Shown here piece by piece: positions 7,651-17,915 of a stretch of 64,000 nt of DNA. Positions within the stretch are counted from its first letter, which is position 1, and each line of letters opens with the position of its first letter. This stretch comes from Deroplatys truncata (lineage: Eukaryota > Arthropoda > Insecta > Mantodea > Mantidae). Both the position numbers and the translations under genes were made by a program. The stretch covers positions 81,523,573 to 81,587,572 of the forward strand of contig CM060986.1 in NCBI GenBank assembly GCA_030765065.1. Direction: 5' to 3'. The notes beneath the pieces were generated by a model. That model was not told where the DNA came from. It saw nothing but the letters and a program-made list of their open reading frames with translations, and did no database searches.

Positions 7651-8864
7651 TGGACATCTTCAATGTGACGGAAACACCTACATTTGAGGACAAGATTGCT
7701 AAAGAAGAGGAGCATGTGTTTTTACCGTATAATACATCGGCTCTGGATGCGAATGATGAAATTAGAATCCCTTGTCAAGCTGAAGATTTATATACTCTAC
7801 CTAACCGGAGTTATCTCTACATTGAGGGATCTGTTACTAAACCTAATGGAACAACTACTACAGCAAGGCTCACCAATAATGCTATTGCATTTATGTTTGA
7901 CGAGATTCGATTGGACATGAATGGATCGACTATAGACAGAACAAGAAATCCAGGGATTACATCAACTATGCGCAACTATGCTGCACTCAACTCTATGGAA
8001 TCCAACCGTTTACTCAATGCTGGATGGTGCTACCCTGGAGAAGATGTGGATATTGTGCATCCTGCAAGTGGAGCATTCAACGCTATAGTACCGCTGTCAA
8101 TGCTTCTGGGATTTCCAGATGATCACAAGGACCTCATACTCAACAGCAAGTTTGAGCTGGTCCTCATTCGATCCAAGGACTCTAAAAACTGTATTCTGGC
8201 AACCGAAGGAGAAGAAAATGCTATTGTTAAACTTACACGTATCGAGTGGCGGATGCCTATAATACGCCTTTCTGATGGTGAAAAGGTGGAGATCCTTAAG
8301 ATTGTCAAGTCAGACAGGCCATTACACATAGCCTTTCGAAGTATGGATCTGCATACTCAGCCTGCGGTACCTCAAACTAGATCATTTACATGGAACGTTG
8401 CAACAACATCGAGACCCGAGAAACCAAGATTTGTTATTGTGGGAGCGCAGACATCGAGAGTAAATAATGCAACTAAAGACTGTTCCGAGTTTGATCATTG
8501 CAACATAACCAATTTGAGACTGTATCTGAATAGTGAATGTTATCCCTACCATGATATGAACTTGGACTTTGGAAACTCTAGATTTGCCTCGTTATATGAA
8601 ATGTATTCAAAGTTCCAAAGCTCCTATTATTCGAGAGAGAATTACCCCCTATTGAGGAGAAAAGATTTTCTTAAACATGCACCGATATTTGTCATTGACT
8701 GCTCACATCAGCCTGAGGAGGTTGTAAATGGAGCTGTCAATATTAGACTGGAAATTCAAACTAGTGCAAATATTCCTGCACAGACATCTTTGTATTGCTT
8801 GATAATTCATGACAAAGTATTTACATACAAGCCCCTGTCTCATGTGATGCAGTCTTTAATTTAA
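7650..8864 (+). CDS. Major capsid protein (double jelly-roll hexon)
   Basis: A 404-residue protein matching the Polinton/adintovirus double-jelly-roll major capsid protein, which trimerises into the hexons of the icosahedral shell. It opens MDIFNVTETPTFEDKI, then shows beta-rich blocks with the family's landmarks: RSYLYIEGSV, a segment around MFDEIRLDMNG, STMRNYAALNS, PLSMLLGFPDDHK and, near the C-terminus, IRLEIQTSANIPA. The start is the ATG at 7650-7652, sharing one base with the preceding TGA; the GTG just upstream is not needed. It is the last gene of the virion block, and AATAAA at 8916-8921 lies 52 bases after the stop. The frame is intact. Confidence 0.93.
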   Translation: MDIFNVTETPTFEDKIAKEEEHVFLPYNTSALDANDEIRIPCQAEDLYTLPNRSYLYIEGSVTKPNGTTTTARLTNNAIAFMFDEIRLDMNGSTIDRTRNPGITSTMRNYAALNSMESNRLLNAGWCYPGEDVDIVHPASGAFNAIVPLSMLLGFPDDHKDLILNSKFELVLIRSKDSKNCILATEGEENAIVKLTRIEWRMPIIRLSDGEKVEILKIVKSDRPLHIAFRSMDLHTQPAVPQTRSFTWNVATTSRPEKPRFVIVGAQTSRVNNATKDCSEFDHCNITNLRLYLNSECYPYHDMNLDFGNSRFASLYEMYSKFQSSYYSRENYPLLRRKDFLKHAPIFVIDCSHQPEEVVNGAVNIRLEIQTSANIPAQTSLYCLIIHDKVFTYKPLSHVMQSLI

Positions 8865-8942
8865 ATGTGGTTATTTTATGCTTGATATAAGGAAGTGTAA
8901 GGGGGGATTTTCGTGAATAAAAGCAAGTTATAAAAGATATAT
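8865..8942. terminator. 3' region of the virion block with polyadenylation signal
   Basis: A 78-base convergent gap. AATAAA on the plus strand at 8916-8921 is the likely polyadenylation signal of the capsid transcript unit. I see no clear AATAAA for the opposing minus-strand gene here. Confidence 0.55.
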
Positions 8943-9410
8943 TTACTTCTTTATTTTCTTATTATACATTTCCATCGCCTTCTGCCTCCAGCTCCTTGTC
9001 CCTACATATGTGTCTTCATTTACAATACATAGGTTCTGCAGATGTCTATCTATATAGGATTCGAGTCTTTTTATTAGTGATAGTACATCATAATTCAAAT
9101 GAATTTCACCGTAATTTAAAGACGTATTAAAAAGTGTAATTTTTCCACTTTCCATAAACACCGTGATATTATAGGAGAATACAACATGTTCACTGTACTC
9201 TCTGTTCGGACACTTCTTCACTTTCAGATATGTTTCGAATTCTGCGAGACTTTTTTGAATTATCTGCCAGTCATATTTTGTCATATACACGAAATTATTA
9301 TTGTCTGTTTCTTTTATGAGGAGCACTGGGGTTTCATAATACAATCCTATATTGACACTACTGCTTCTTGAGGTGTAGCCGCCTTGGAGCACGAGTGCGG
9401 GTGCTTGCAT
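8943..9410 (-). CDS. Unknown Polinton accessory protein, 155 residues
   Basis: I do not recognise this protein. From the ATG at 9410 it reads MQAPALVLQGGYTSRSSS, then a mixed alpha/beta region with FVYMTKYDWQIIQKSLAEFE, KKCPNREYSEHVVFSYNITVFMESG and a basic helical end (RQKAMEMYNKKIKK). No signal peptide or membrane segment is seen. The frame stays open about 38 bases upstream of the ATG, so a longer spliced form is possible. The first 53 bases overlap, in a different frame, the last coding exon of the spliced gene at 9358-10450. Both genes could be read from one minus-strand transcript. It probably belongs to the element, since it lies directly behind the capsid gene. Confidence 0.68.
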   Translation of the reverse strand: MQAPALVLQGGYTSRSSSVNIGLYYETPVLLIKETDNNNFVYMTKYDWQIIQKSLAEFETYLKVKKCPNREYSEHVVFSYNITVFMESGKITLFNTSLNYGEIHLNYDVLSLIKRLESYIDRHLQNLCIVNEDTYVGTRSWRQKAMEMYNKKIKK

Positions 9411-10450
9411 CTCTCTTCGGGGTGTTAGCGCAGGTAATTCGCTCTTCCAATAGCGTCAACCTCCTATGGAGATCTTCAAAGGTTTTATTGTTCTTCCTCC
9501 TGGTGGGCTTCCTGGTAGCGGACCTGAAACATTACATATTGCGTCTATTAGAAAAATCATTTTTTTTAAAATAAATTCGCAGGTCTCCTGAAAGGAATTG
9601 CACATGTTAGACACCAGGAATGGGAGCGATGTAGTTTTATTTAAAGCATGCGTGTTCTTTCATAGATTTGAAATTAATACTCACTGTATTGCTTTGTGTA
9701 ATTCTGCTCGTTTCCTGGGTGAATGTTCAGGAGTCACCTGGAGCATATCGCCATCTACTTGCAAATTGTTTGGCCTCTCTTGGTCATCCAAAGTCATCAA
9801 AAGCTGCGGTACATTCGGGAAATCTACTTCATCTATGTCCTCTGTAGGAATAGTTGTCTGACGATTTCTGGAATAATTTTAATTATTTTTTAAAAACATT
9901 AGATATTCTACAAGCCCGTGCAGTGTAAGAGCATCTAGATATTTTCAATGCCACTTACCTTAAGCTTCCCCGCCTGAGTAAGAATACAGCGCAGTTTTCA
10001 TCACACAGGAAGTACGACTTCATTTGATCGTGCACCTCTGGCTTCTCGCATAGGGTTGCATGCGTATCACCATTACAAAATTCAGAATGATGTTGGACTG
10101 CATGGGTGGTTACAAGGACATCGACATCATTCACGCCTCTGTGTTGTTCCTCATCTGCATCCCCTCCTCTGGAAGAACGAACATATTTCAAATTCGTTAC
10201 TTTCTTTAAAGATTAGATGTAGCATAGTATTTCCTAGAAAGGAATAAAAAAGAGCGTCTACTTACAGGTACCTTCTTCTGTAGACTGGGCAGTTCTCTGT
10301 GCATATTTCTCTTGAAGACATCTGGTCATGATATGTGGGCATGTTACAGACAATTGAATGTATGAACCCATTACACTCCTCCTTGTGGTAGTAGGTGTAG
10401 TGGTACGCTTCCTCTCCACACTCACTCCAAAAATCTTCCATTCCTGCCAT
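9358..10450 (-). CDS. Four-exon spliced Cys/His-rich protein with a duplicated module (unknown function)
   Basis: Gene model from splice signals and frame. Coding exons: 10266-10450, 9959-10168, 9685-9867 and 9358-9523 (744 bases, 247 residues plus stop). Introns of 97, 91 and 161 bases start GTAAGT, GTAAGT and GTGAGT and end TTCCAG, TTCCAG and TTTCAG; all interrupt a codon after its second base, and the frame stays open throughout. The ATG at 10450 has A at -3 and G at +4, with a TATA box ~80 bases upstream. Exons 1 and 2 each encode C-x4-H-x3-C-x5-H-x8-C-x3-C, sharing CNG, HDQM and ENC, so one is probably a copy of the other. Exon 3 is acidic; exon 4 is basic with a short coiled-coil-like piece. 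No signal peptide is seen, which favours an intracellular metal-binding protein. Not recognised; splicing is inferred. Confidence 0.8.
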
Positions 10451-10526
10451 GCTAATAACGTGCAGATTGAGAAACTCTTTCTACAAAAACCTTCAAATAA
10501 TACTTTCAGGGTGCTAGGCCTGAGAC

Positions 10527-10534
10527 CTTATATA
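10527..10534 (-). promoter_or_regulatory. TATA box of the spliced accessory gene
   Basis: On the minus strand the sequence reads CTATATAAGG, with TATATAAG at 10527-10534, about 77-84 bases upstream of the ATG at 10450. Distance and context fit a core promoter for the four-exon gene. No clear initiator was picked. Confidence 0.5.
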
Positions 10535-10569
10535 GCAGTGGTATAATGGTGGGGGATAATTGCAGAAGG

Positions 10570-10812
10570 ATAGGGCGGCGCATGCGCGGTCATAGGGTTT
10601 GAGGGCGGAGCTTGAAGCGAAGAATAGCCGTCTATTAGCTTTCACGGATGCGGTCCATTAATTTTTAAATTTGCAACTGTACCGGATTTGAAAGATTTAT
10701 TAGACAACATGGGAAAGCGGTGTAGCAATGGTTCTCACGCTCGGTGAATCATGTTTCATCCTTAAAGTAATTACCTCCCCCACCCCTAGCCTGTACTTTC
10801 CTTGAGGAGGGA
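10570..10812. other. Right flank of the Polinton, no gene
   Basis: No coding frame is seen. A GC-rich patch (10575-10625) gives way to AT-rich sequence. The right terminal inverted repeat of the element should lie in this area or just beyond. The left end is outside the window, so the boundary and target duplication cannot be set. Confidence 0.4.
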
Positions 10813-11071
10813 TTTAGGTCGGGTCTTGCACGAAAGACTAATTGAACCATGCGAACCAATTAAAAAGCCATAAATTGATCCAGAAAATACACGCTACTTG
10901 GGTCGGCTTTACATGAAAGACCAATTGAACCAAGTGAAACAATTAAAAAGCCATAAATTGATCCAGAACATACATGCTACTTGGGTCGGCTTTACATGAA
11001 AGACCAATTACAGCCAATTTAAATCAATTAAGCCAATTAAAAAGCCATAAATTGATCCAGAAAATACAATC
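10813..11071. repeat. Tandem repeat of ~83 bp, three units
   Basis: Units start near 10814, 10898 and 10981. Each contains GGTCGG, GAAAGACYAATT and then AATTAAAAAGCCATAAATTG followed by ATCCAGAA. Units 1 and 2 are nearly collinear; unit 3 carries an extra variant CCAATT-rich insert. The array lies just outside the last Polinton gene, so it may be part of that element's terminal region or host sequence. Confidence 0.8.
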
Positions 11072-11099
11072 ACCAACTACTAATCATCTTAAGCATCTA

Positions 11100-11460
11100 G
11101 TATTTTAATGAAAGTCTTTAAGACGAATTTTTTAAAATAAAAAACAACTTTTTTTCTATACAAAACGTAGTTTGGGATGAGGTACTTTCTTGAAAATTTT
11201 TATACATCCTTGGAAGATACTGAACATGAATACCAGGATTGTTGTTTAACTGACTTAATTTGAGTTACGTGCTTACAGATAAGACAGAAAACACGCCCGT
11301 ATACACATACAAACACGATCGTCTTCTAAAACTGCTTTTTCTGTATTCAGGAAGTCTCAAAACATGTCTTTCCAGCAAAATATTCATACCGAATGTTTTA
11401 GTAGAATGCAACACTTCCTCTGCTTACTATAGGTATGTAATGAAGAACGTAAAAATGTGG
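11100..11460 (+). repeat. Partial copy of the ACTTTCTCTAC-ended family (CA-strand orientation)
   Basis: It matches the distal half of the ~0.9 kb family seen intact at 28705-29632: the landmark CTTGGAAGATACTGAAC (11210-11226), then CTCAAAACATG and AATGCAACACTTCC. The proximal half is missing. Confidence 0.65.
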
Positions 11461-11571
11461 TTTTTACTTCCATGTCAATAAGGAGATGTAACAATTTCAC
11501 CTCAGCATCAATAATTCTGATATTATAAAATATACAGTAGCTTATGAAGTGTAATCAAATTGTGTTTAATT

Positions 11572-12655
11572 TTTACTTTCTCTACTGCGTAAGGTAGGTA
11601 GGGGAAGTGTTGCATTCCCCCCCCCAAAAAATGCGATACAGATATTTAACCGGAAATACATGTTTTGAATCCAAATAAAGCGTTTTTGGATACATGTCCA
11701 TGTATGTTCAATCTGTGTGTATGTGAACAGCAATTCTAAAACGAAAGTTGGTATTTAAGTTCAGTATCTTCCAAGGATGCGACACGAAGATTTTCAAGAA
11801 CTCCCCCAGCCCTAACTATCCTTTACATGGAACATTTTTAGAACATTTTGATTTTCTAAAAAATGATTCTAATGATTCTCATTAAAATGCCGTATATTAA
11901 ATGTCAAATAAAATGTATATCTTGAATTTCTGTGGAAATAGCCTTTGAATTCCTCTTTATTCGGAAGGAATTTTGATTAGTCTTGTATAACTGGTAAACG
12001 TTAAGCGATAAACGAAAACATATTGTACAAAAACGTAGATCTCTTTGAATCACGCAATTTATTTAAAATAAGTTTCTTTGTGGCATAAACCATTTCTCAA
12101 ATATTCGCTACTAATGGATCGATATTTCTTTTAAGTTCTATGCCTTTAACTACATTGGTCTTATTGGTGGCCTTTTCCTTTGGAACTTATTGCCTATTAA
12201 TGGTGTTAACTCGTGTAACTCTTGCCATTGGGTTTCTGGCACTTCGGTTTCTAATCATTAGATCACACACACATTCACACTCTTATGCATACTTCCAGAC
12301 TGTGGGAAGGATAGGGATTTAATCTTGACTAGAGAAAAATTCCTAATCCCCAGCCGGGAATCGAACCCAAGACCCCTCGCACAGCAGGCAGTTGCTCTAC
12401 CGACTGAACTACTGTTTCTCGCGATTGCAAGGAAACAGCGTGGAATTTTAAGGCTAGCGTATAGCGTCCAGTTTTTAAACGTTTGACTATTGCTGATCCC
12501 TTTGTATCTACAACGAAATGTGTAATGTAGCTATTTCTGCAAAATTATTTTGGATTAAACCGTAATAGATATAAAAGTAAGCTTTAGTAAGAATAGTTTG
12601 TTCACTCACTAATAAACTATAGAGGGTAGAGAAAGTCATTTTTATATCTTGTAAA
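11572..12655 (-). repeat. ACTTTCTCTAC-ended family copy, reverse orientation, split by a SINE
   Basis: It runs from TACTTTCTCTACTGCG at 11574 through GATGCGACACGAAGATTTTC and AATTTATTTAAAATAAG to GAGGGTAGAGAAAGTCA near 12630-12645. A tRNA-headed SINE (about 12125-12420) interrupts it; the family sequence resumes at GCGATTGCAAGG. Confidence 0.75.
12125..12420 (-). mobile_element. tRNA-headed SINE (family S3)
   Basis: On the minus strand the head reads AGTTCAGTCGGTAGAGCAAC (A-box region) and GGGTTCGATTCCCGGC (B box), followed by a ~200 bp body. It sits inside the reverse-orientation repeat at 11572-12655, so it is the younger insertion. Its far end is estimated. Confidence 0.65.
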
Positions 12656-12829
12656 ACACCAACATAAATTTTCCTGGAAATTGCGTTTTTGTCACCTACT
12701 CTAACATAAGCTCACATTCCCTCAAATACAATGATGTTCAGTTACACTCGCGTTGGTTCCCTTTAACATTATTAGCTAGGAGACTTGTATGTAGCTCGCA
12801 GACCACATGCAGGCTGAGGGCTACTCTTG

Positions 12830-12960
12830 TGCAGTAGCCTAATGTCATTAGTATAGAGGTTAAGCGAATTACTGCTGAGTAAACAGTCCGAGAGGGTTGC
12901 ACGTTCACGTCCAGCAGAGAATTTAAACTGGACCAGTTACGGGGCCACGCGCGATTAGCT
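12830..12960 (+). mobile_element. Possible tRNA-derived SINE head
   Basis: An A-box-like stretch (TAGTATAGAGGTTAAGCG) and a B-box-like stretch (GCACGTTCACGTCC) lie about 45 bases apart. No full cloverleaf is evident, so this is more likely a SINE relic than a tRNA gene. Confidence 0.4.
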
Positions 12961-13549
12961 AATTTGAGGAAACTTGCCCGGAAACTTCAAAAACAAAGGA
13001 CTGCTCTAACTTCTATCCTTATTTGAGTCTGCAAGAAAATGAAGTCTCTTGCAATAAACACACGGAGCGACCATTTGCATCACTTCGATTAAGGGATAAC
13101 TAGCTCGGCTCATTTTCTAGAAACAAATCATTTAATGTAAATAATCAAAGTTTTCCTGGTATAATATTCCATCCAGGCTGTTACAAAATAGACTAAGTTT
13201 TGGGAATGTGCAACATACACGTCATCAAATCTTACACTAATACTATAAACAGAGAAAACCTGTACGTGCATGTGTGTTGGGTAACCCCAAAGATGACTCC
13301 AGCGATTTTCATAATTCTTTCACCCTTTGAAAGCCATATTCTTCCGGAGAATTAGCAGAAGATCCGTCAACAGATATTGCATATGAAAAATTCTGTCTCT
13401 TCTTTTGTAAAATTCGTCATCACGACGCTTTTGACAAACCATAAACTCCACAAGGGGAATATTGACAATAAATATTTTGTCGACGAAATAGTTTGGCTGT
13501 TCGTGACATTTATCACTAGGGGCATGCGAATTTAAAAAATCTGACGTGA

Positions 13550-14640
13550 TACATTCACACGACTGTCTCTACCCTCTATCTTTATTAAGGGGTATACAAA
13601 CTATTGTTACTAAGCTTACTTTTCTATCTACTACGTTTTAATACAAATAAACTTTAGCAGAAATAGCTACATTACACATTTTTTATAGACACAAAGAGAA
13701 CAGCGAAAGTTAAATCTTTTAGAACTGGACGCTGTATGAATTGAGTTTTATTTATTGACGCTCTTTAACTGCTGTGGTCCTTAGCGTCCCATTCTATATT
13801 GGGCGTGAAAGATCGGTAATTTTGCTCAGAGACCTCTTTATCAGGCTTGAGGTTCTTTTACGTGCCGTAAATCTAAGACACGGGACCACCGGCTTTAGTT
13901 CCCTTCCGAAGAAGCCATACCATAGACTTTTATGGCCGAAAAAGTCCATTGACCTTCGCTGGACTTGAACCCTGACCTCGGGAACTAGAGCTAGCATGGT
14001 GAATCACTACATTACGGAGGACGACTGGACGCTATATGCTGGCCATAAAATTGCATACTATTTCCATGCGATAAATTGAATTGAATGTTGACAGAACTTT
14101 AAAGAAAGACCAAGAAGTTAACAATTTGAACCATTAATAACTTATTTTTCTTAAACGGCTTACATAACGATAAACTCCTTTTAAATAAATTGTATGTTTT
14201 AAAGAGATCTGCATTTTTGTGTAGTACTTTTCATTTATCGCTTAACATATGCCAGTTATACAAGATTATATAAATTCCGAATGAACAGGACTTCACAGGC
14301 TATTCCCAGAAAATACAAGATATAAATTTTATTTTCGATGTAAATATCTTTTATGTGCGGTATTTTAATCATTTTCTTAAAAATTCCCGTGTCGCATCCT
14401 TGGAAGATACTGAACTCATACAGTTTTGGCGTTTCTCCGACTTTTCGTTTTTGAGCTATGCTGTTAACAGACACACAGACACACGCATGCACGCCCACAC
14501 ACTTACGTGCTTCTAAAAATGCTTTATTTAGATTCAGGGGGACTAAAATCATGTATTTTTGACGAAATCTCTGTATGGAATTTTGTGGTGGAATACAATA
14601 CCTTCTCTACCTATTACGTACGCGGTAGAGAAAGTAAAAA
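13550..14640 (+). repeat. ACTTTCTCTAC-ended family copy carrying a SINE
   Basis: It starts with TGATACATTCACACGACTGT and CTCTACCCTCTATC, passes GCAGAAATAGCTACATTACA, and ends GCGGTAGAGAAAGTAAA near 14640. A SINE is inserted at 13738-14023. The (CA)n site near 14470 is a short interrupted ACAC tract. Confidence 0.8.
13738..14023 (-). mobile_element. tRNA-headed SINE (family S2) with target-site duplication
   Basis: A second copy of the SINE at 52385-52675. The tRNA-like head is at the high-coordinate end on the minus strand (GTCGTCCTCCGTAATGTAGT...). CTGGACGCTGTATG before and CTGGACGCTATATG after the insert form a ~14 bp target duplication with one mismatch, so the element boundaries are well supported. 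Confidence 0.8.
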
Positions 14641-14649
14641 TTGTAGACA

Positions 14650-16180
14650 AGGAATAGAAATAAGAAGTGCAAAATGTAAATTTGATATATACTATATACT
14701 CCCGGTCATTTGTCCTAATGTTTTCCTCCTAAACTAAATTTCATAAAGATGGTTTTTCCTAATCCATTTTCATTTGCAATTTTTCCTAATATCCTTGTTT
14801 ACTGCTTGTATCGGTAATGAAATAATGGAACAGCCAAGAATTGTTTGTAAACGATTAGCTGCTGGATTTGAGAATGCATTGTTGCGATATGCAAATATAG
14901 TAATACGAGTTCATGTACACAAAATCTAACCCTTAGGCTAACCTAGGGTTAAATCTGGAAACGACAGAACTCCACTATAACCTGACGCCTCCTACTCGTT
15001 TTTGCAAGCACGTGTGCAAGATAGAACTCGCATCCTCTGTTATATTGCAAACGTTGCGGCAAAGGTTCAATGATGGTAGGTAAAATCGGTCTTGTGAGTG
15101 GTCTGAAGAACATCAACAGACTGGGATGGGGTGGGGTGGGGTGGTTTATTACCTGCAAGGTACCTGCCTAAAGCCCAATAACAGCTCAAGTTAATTTCCT
15201 TTCGTCCTGGCTTTAATGCTTAGAAATTCCTATACCTGATTATTTTATTTAAAACATGAAAGTGGCTCCCTTGTCTTAGTATTAACAGGCCCGCCTTAAA
15301 TTCAATCGTCTTGCATTGATACGTTATAACTACATATAGTGTTATGGCTGTTTTCTGAATAGCAATTATTAGCAGTCGTTCACCGCTGCGATTGTGGCCA
15401 ATTCTTCAAACAGGCAAACGTCATATACAACCGAGGTGTTCGCCGTTAAATTTGTGAGATAAAGCTAACCAATTAGAAGCTGTTAATTCCAGCAGCAATA
15501 CACTAATTAAATTGGTGTTGAAGATAAATAAGTAAATATATGTAGATCATTGGGATAGACTAATTAAGCAACTGAGCATGGTGGGAAATTAATCCATATA
15601 ATGTGCGTATATACTAATCAGACGAACTTAGCAGTCCTGTGAGCGCTTTAGCTTAGCCTCGTAATTATTGCACTGCTTCGTTAAGCAGCTTAGTGGTCAG
15701 CCTGATTTTATACTTCAACAAGCATCGAGACTGCTAACGCGAACATAGTTATTTTATTGGTACACATCAGTCCATGTATAAGACATTAAGGGTAATCGAT
15801 ATTCAATTGTCGACAAAGGTGTCAATCACATACTCGCGGAAATGAAAGACAATGCCAAATTTAAGCAACACATTACAAAATCATTTATATAAACGCAATA
15901 ACCAATAAATAATATGAAAACGAAACCGCTAAAATCAGTAACACAAGAAGAATGAAACACATTCAAGAACTGTAACTCATAATTCCAGAGCTAGTGGATT
16001 TCTAACTATTTCTAGAATCCCAGCATTTTAATCGTTTTACTATGAAGCAGATTTCCTATAAAGATGCAATTGCACTTTAGATAGAAGTTTTAAACAGCCA
16101 GCCTAATTTAAGATGATTTTATGAAACAATAATGAATGTTGAGTATCTTTGAACATTCATTGCTGTGTTTGTATATTCTT
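14650..16180. other. Gene-free AT-rich sequence
   Basis: No convincing coding frame, RNA gene or recognised repeat is seen. A short G-rich tandem run (GGGGTGGGGTGGGGTGG) lies near 15128. The rest looks like unique or very old repeat sequence. Confidence 0.4.
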
Positions 16181-16184
16181 ACTT

Positions 16185-17635
16185 CCTCTACTATATACAG
16201 TAGATAGGGGAATTAATTATTTTATTATTCCACCCAAAATTGGATGACGAAATTTCAATGTTTTGAGGCCTCTGAACTCAAATAAGGCATTTTTGGAAAA
16301 ATGTGTGTATGTGTGTGAACAATATAACTAAAACGTCCAAGTCCAATAAAACCAAACTTGGTTTTTAACTTCAGTATCTTCAAAAGATGCGACACGAAGA
16401 TTTTTAACAAAATGCTCCCTCCCTAAACTGCTTTTTAAATGGAAAACTTCCGTTAATTTTTTATTTTCTCAAATATTGTTGTAATGATTGTGACTAATTT
16501 ATTGTGTATATTGCTTGGGATATATAGGTATCTCTAGCGCTGTCTACTTGCGGCCAAACGTAGCAACTATTCCTGCAGTGTATAGCGACTACAATAATAT
16601 AAACACGGTAACAACGCCACAATCCAGCGCTAATGCTAGATGTCCTGAGTAGTATAGTGTTACGTACTGGGGTGAGGGCCAAAAGGTTTCCATCTAAAAT
16701 ATTAAATTGTAATTACCCCAGCATGCACATTGGGAGATGCAGCTGCAGAGACAGCAAGAGGACCAGGACTTCGAACATCACATTCCAGTGCAGGAGTGTG
16801 ATATTTATAACAAAATACACAGAATTAATCACATTAACTGTGGTCTATTAAATAAAAACACGGTGGCTCTACGTCGCACACAAAAGAGATTAAAGAAAGA
16901 TAATGAGGGGAAACGCTACAAACACGAGCTACATTCACACTCTTCACATACAACCGCACTCGCTCGACTCTCAAACCAAAGTGACACTAACACATCACAA
17001 AGAAAAGTAACGCTAACCTATTCCCCCTCTCCAACCCTCGCTAGACCCGCTAACTCGAACTGGAGAGCGTCATGCCAAACGAACTTCAAACTCTAAGCCG
17101 AAAGTATTACCCCAACATTGCTGTTGCCAATACGACGCAATAATGTGTCTGTCATGACAATAGCTACTAATTACCTAATACGCCACAATATGTCCTTAAT
17201 TTTATCGGAATAAAATGTGAAGTCTCTTCATTCTAAATGACATGTATAAGTGTTAAAACCGTAAGAGACAGACAAAAATCCTACTGCAAGAAAAATGTGA
17301 AGCTCTTTAAAGGATACAATTTATGTGAAATAGGATGTTTGTGACGTTAACCATTTCCGATGTATTCTTTTGTCATTGTTCTGAATTTTCAATTACTTTA
17401 AACATTTTTCAACTGCAAATTTGCTATTCGTGTTTACTTTATTTCCCCCTTTCCTTTCGCGTGGTCAAATAAAGAGACTGGGATTTCAAAGCCCTTACAC
17501 AACGACCCAGTTTCAAAAGATCTGACTAGTTTATTTATAAAAGTAGATAGAAGAATAATCTTCTGTTTTTCTCTGTAGAAGAGTGAGTAGTTAAACTCAT
17601 GTGAATGCAGCACCTCGGATTTTTAACTATTTTTT
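16185..17635 (-). repeat. ACTTTCTCTAC-ended family copy, reverse orientation, split by an LTR-like element
   Basis: Part one (16185-16500) runs from CTTCCTCTACTATATACAG to the GATGCGACACGAAGATTTTT landmark. Part two (about 17195-17635) continues with CTTCATTCTAAATGAC, CATTTCCGATG and the terminal stretch near CTCATGTGAATGCAGC. The block between contains the LTR-like repeat at 16658-17190. Confidence 0.65.
16658..17190 (+). repeat. LTR-like dispersed repeat, copy A
   Basis: It begins TGTTACGTACTGGG, contains ATTACCCCAGCATGCACATT and a segment CATACAACCGCACTCGCTCG, and ends ACGCCACAATA. Related copies lie at 27901-28463, 37740-38213 (reverse) and 59716-60197. The TG start and CA-containing end suggest a solo LTR, but no coding part was found. 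Confidence 0.7.
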
Positions 17636-17915
17636 CATGACTCAATAATGAATTTTGATAGCTGTGTTTGTTTACGTTTCGTTAAACACTAAGTACATAA
17701 ATGTTGTCATTCGTTTCGGATTTATATTCAAGTAAACACAAATTAACATATACTGAGGAAGCTCTGCATCTAATTATGTTCAACACGAGAAGAGAAAGAA
17801 CTTGATTAGATCAAAACAAACAGGGTTTATCTTGAATAACACGATTGGCAGCCGTTGGGTTGAAGTCTCAATCATGATAGCGGAAGTAGTAGGAAACGCC
17901 TTCTGCGTCACTAAA

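Noticed and set aside
9959-10168. An LxCxE retinoblastoma-binding motif in exon 2 of the spliced gene
   Set aside because: The stretch reads FLCDEN, so the first position is Phe instead of Leu, and the Cys and Glu belong to the conserved ligand pattern shared with exon 1.
10570-11071. A defined right terminal inverted repeat of the Polinton
   Set aside because: The left end is outside the window, so no inverted match can be shown; only a probable zone is given.
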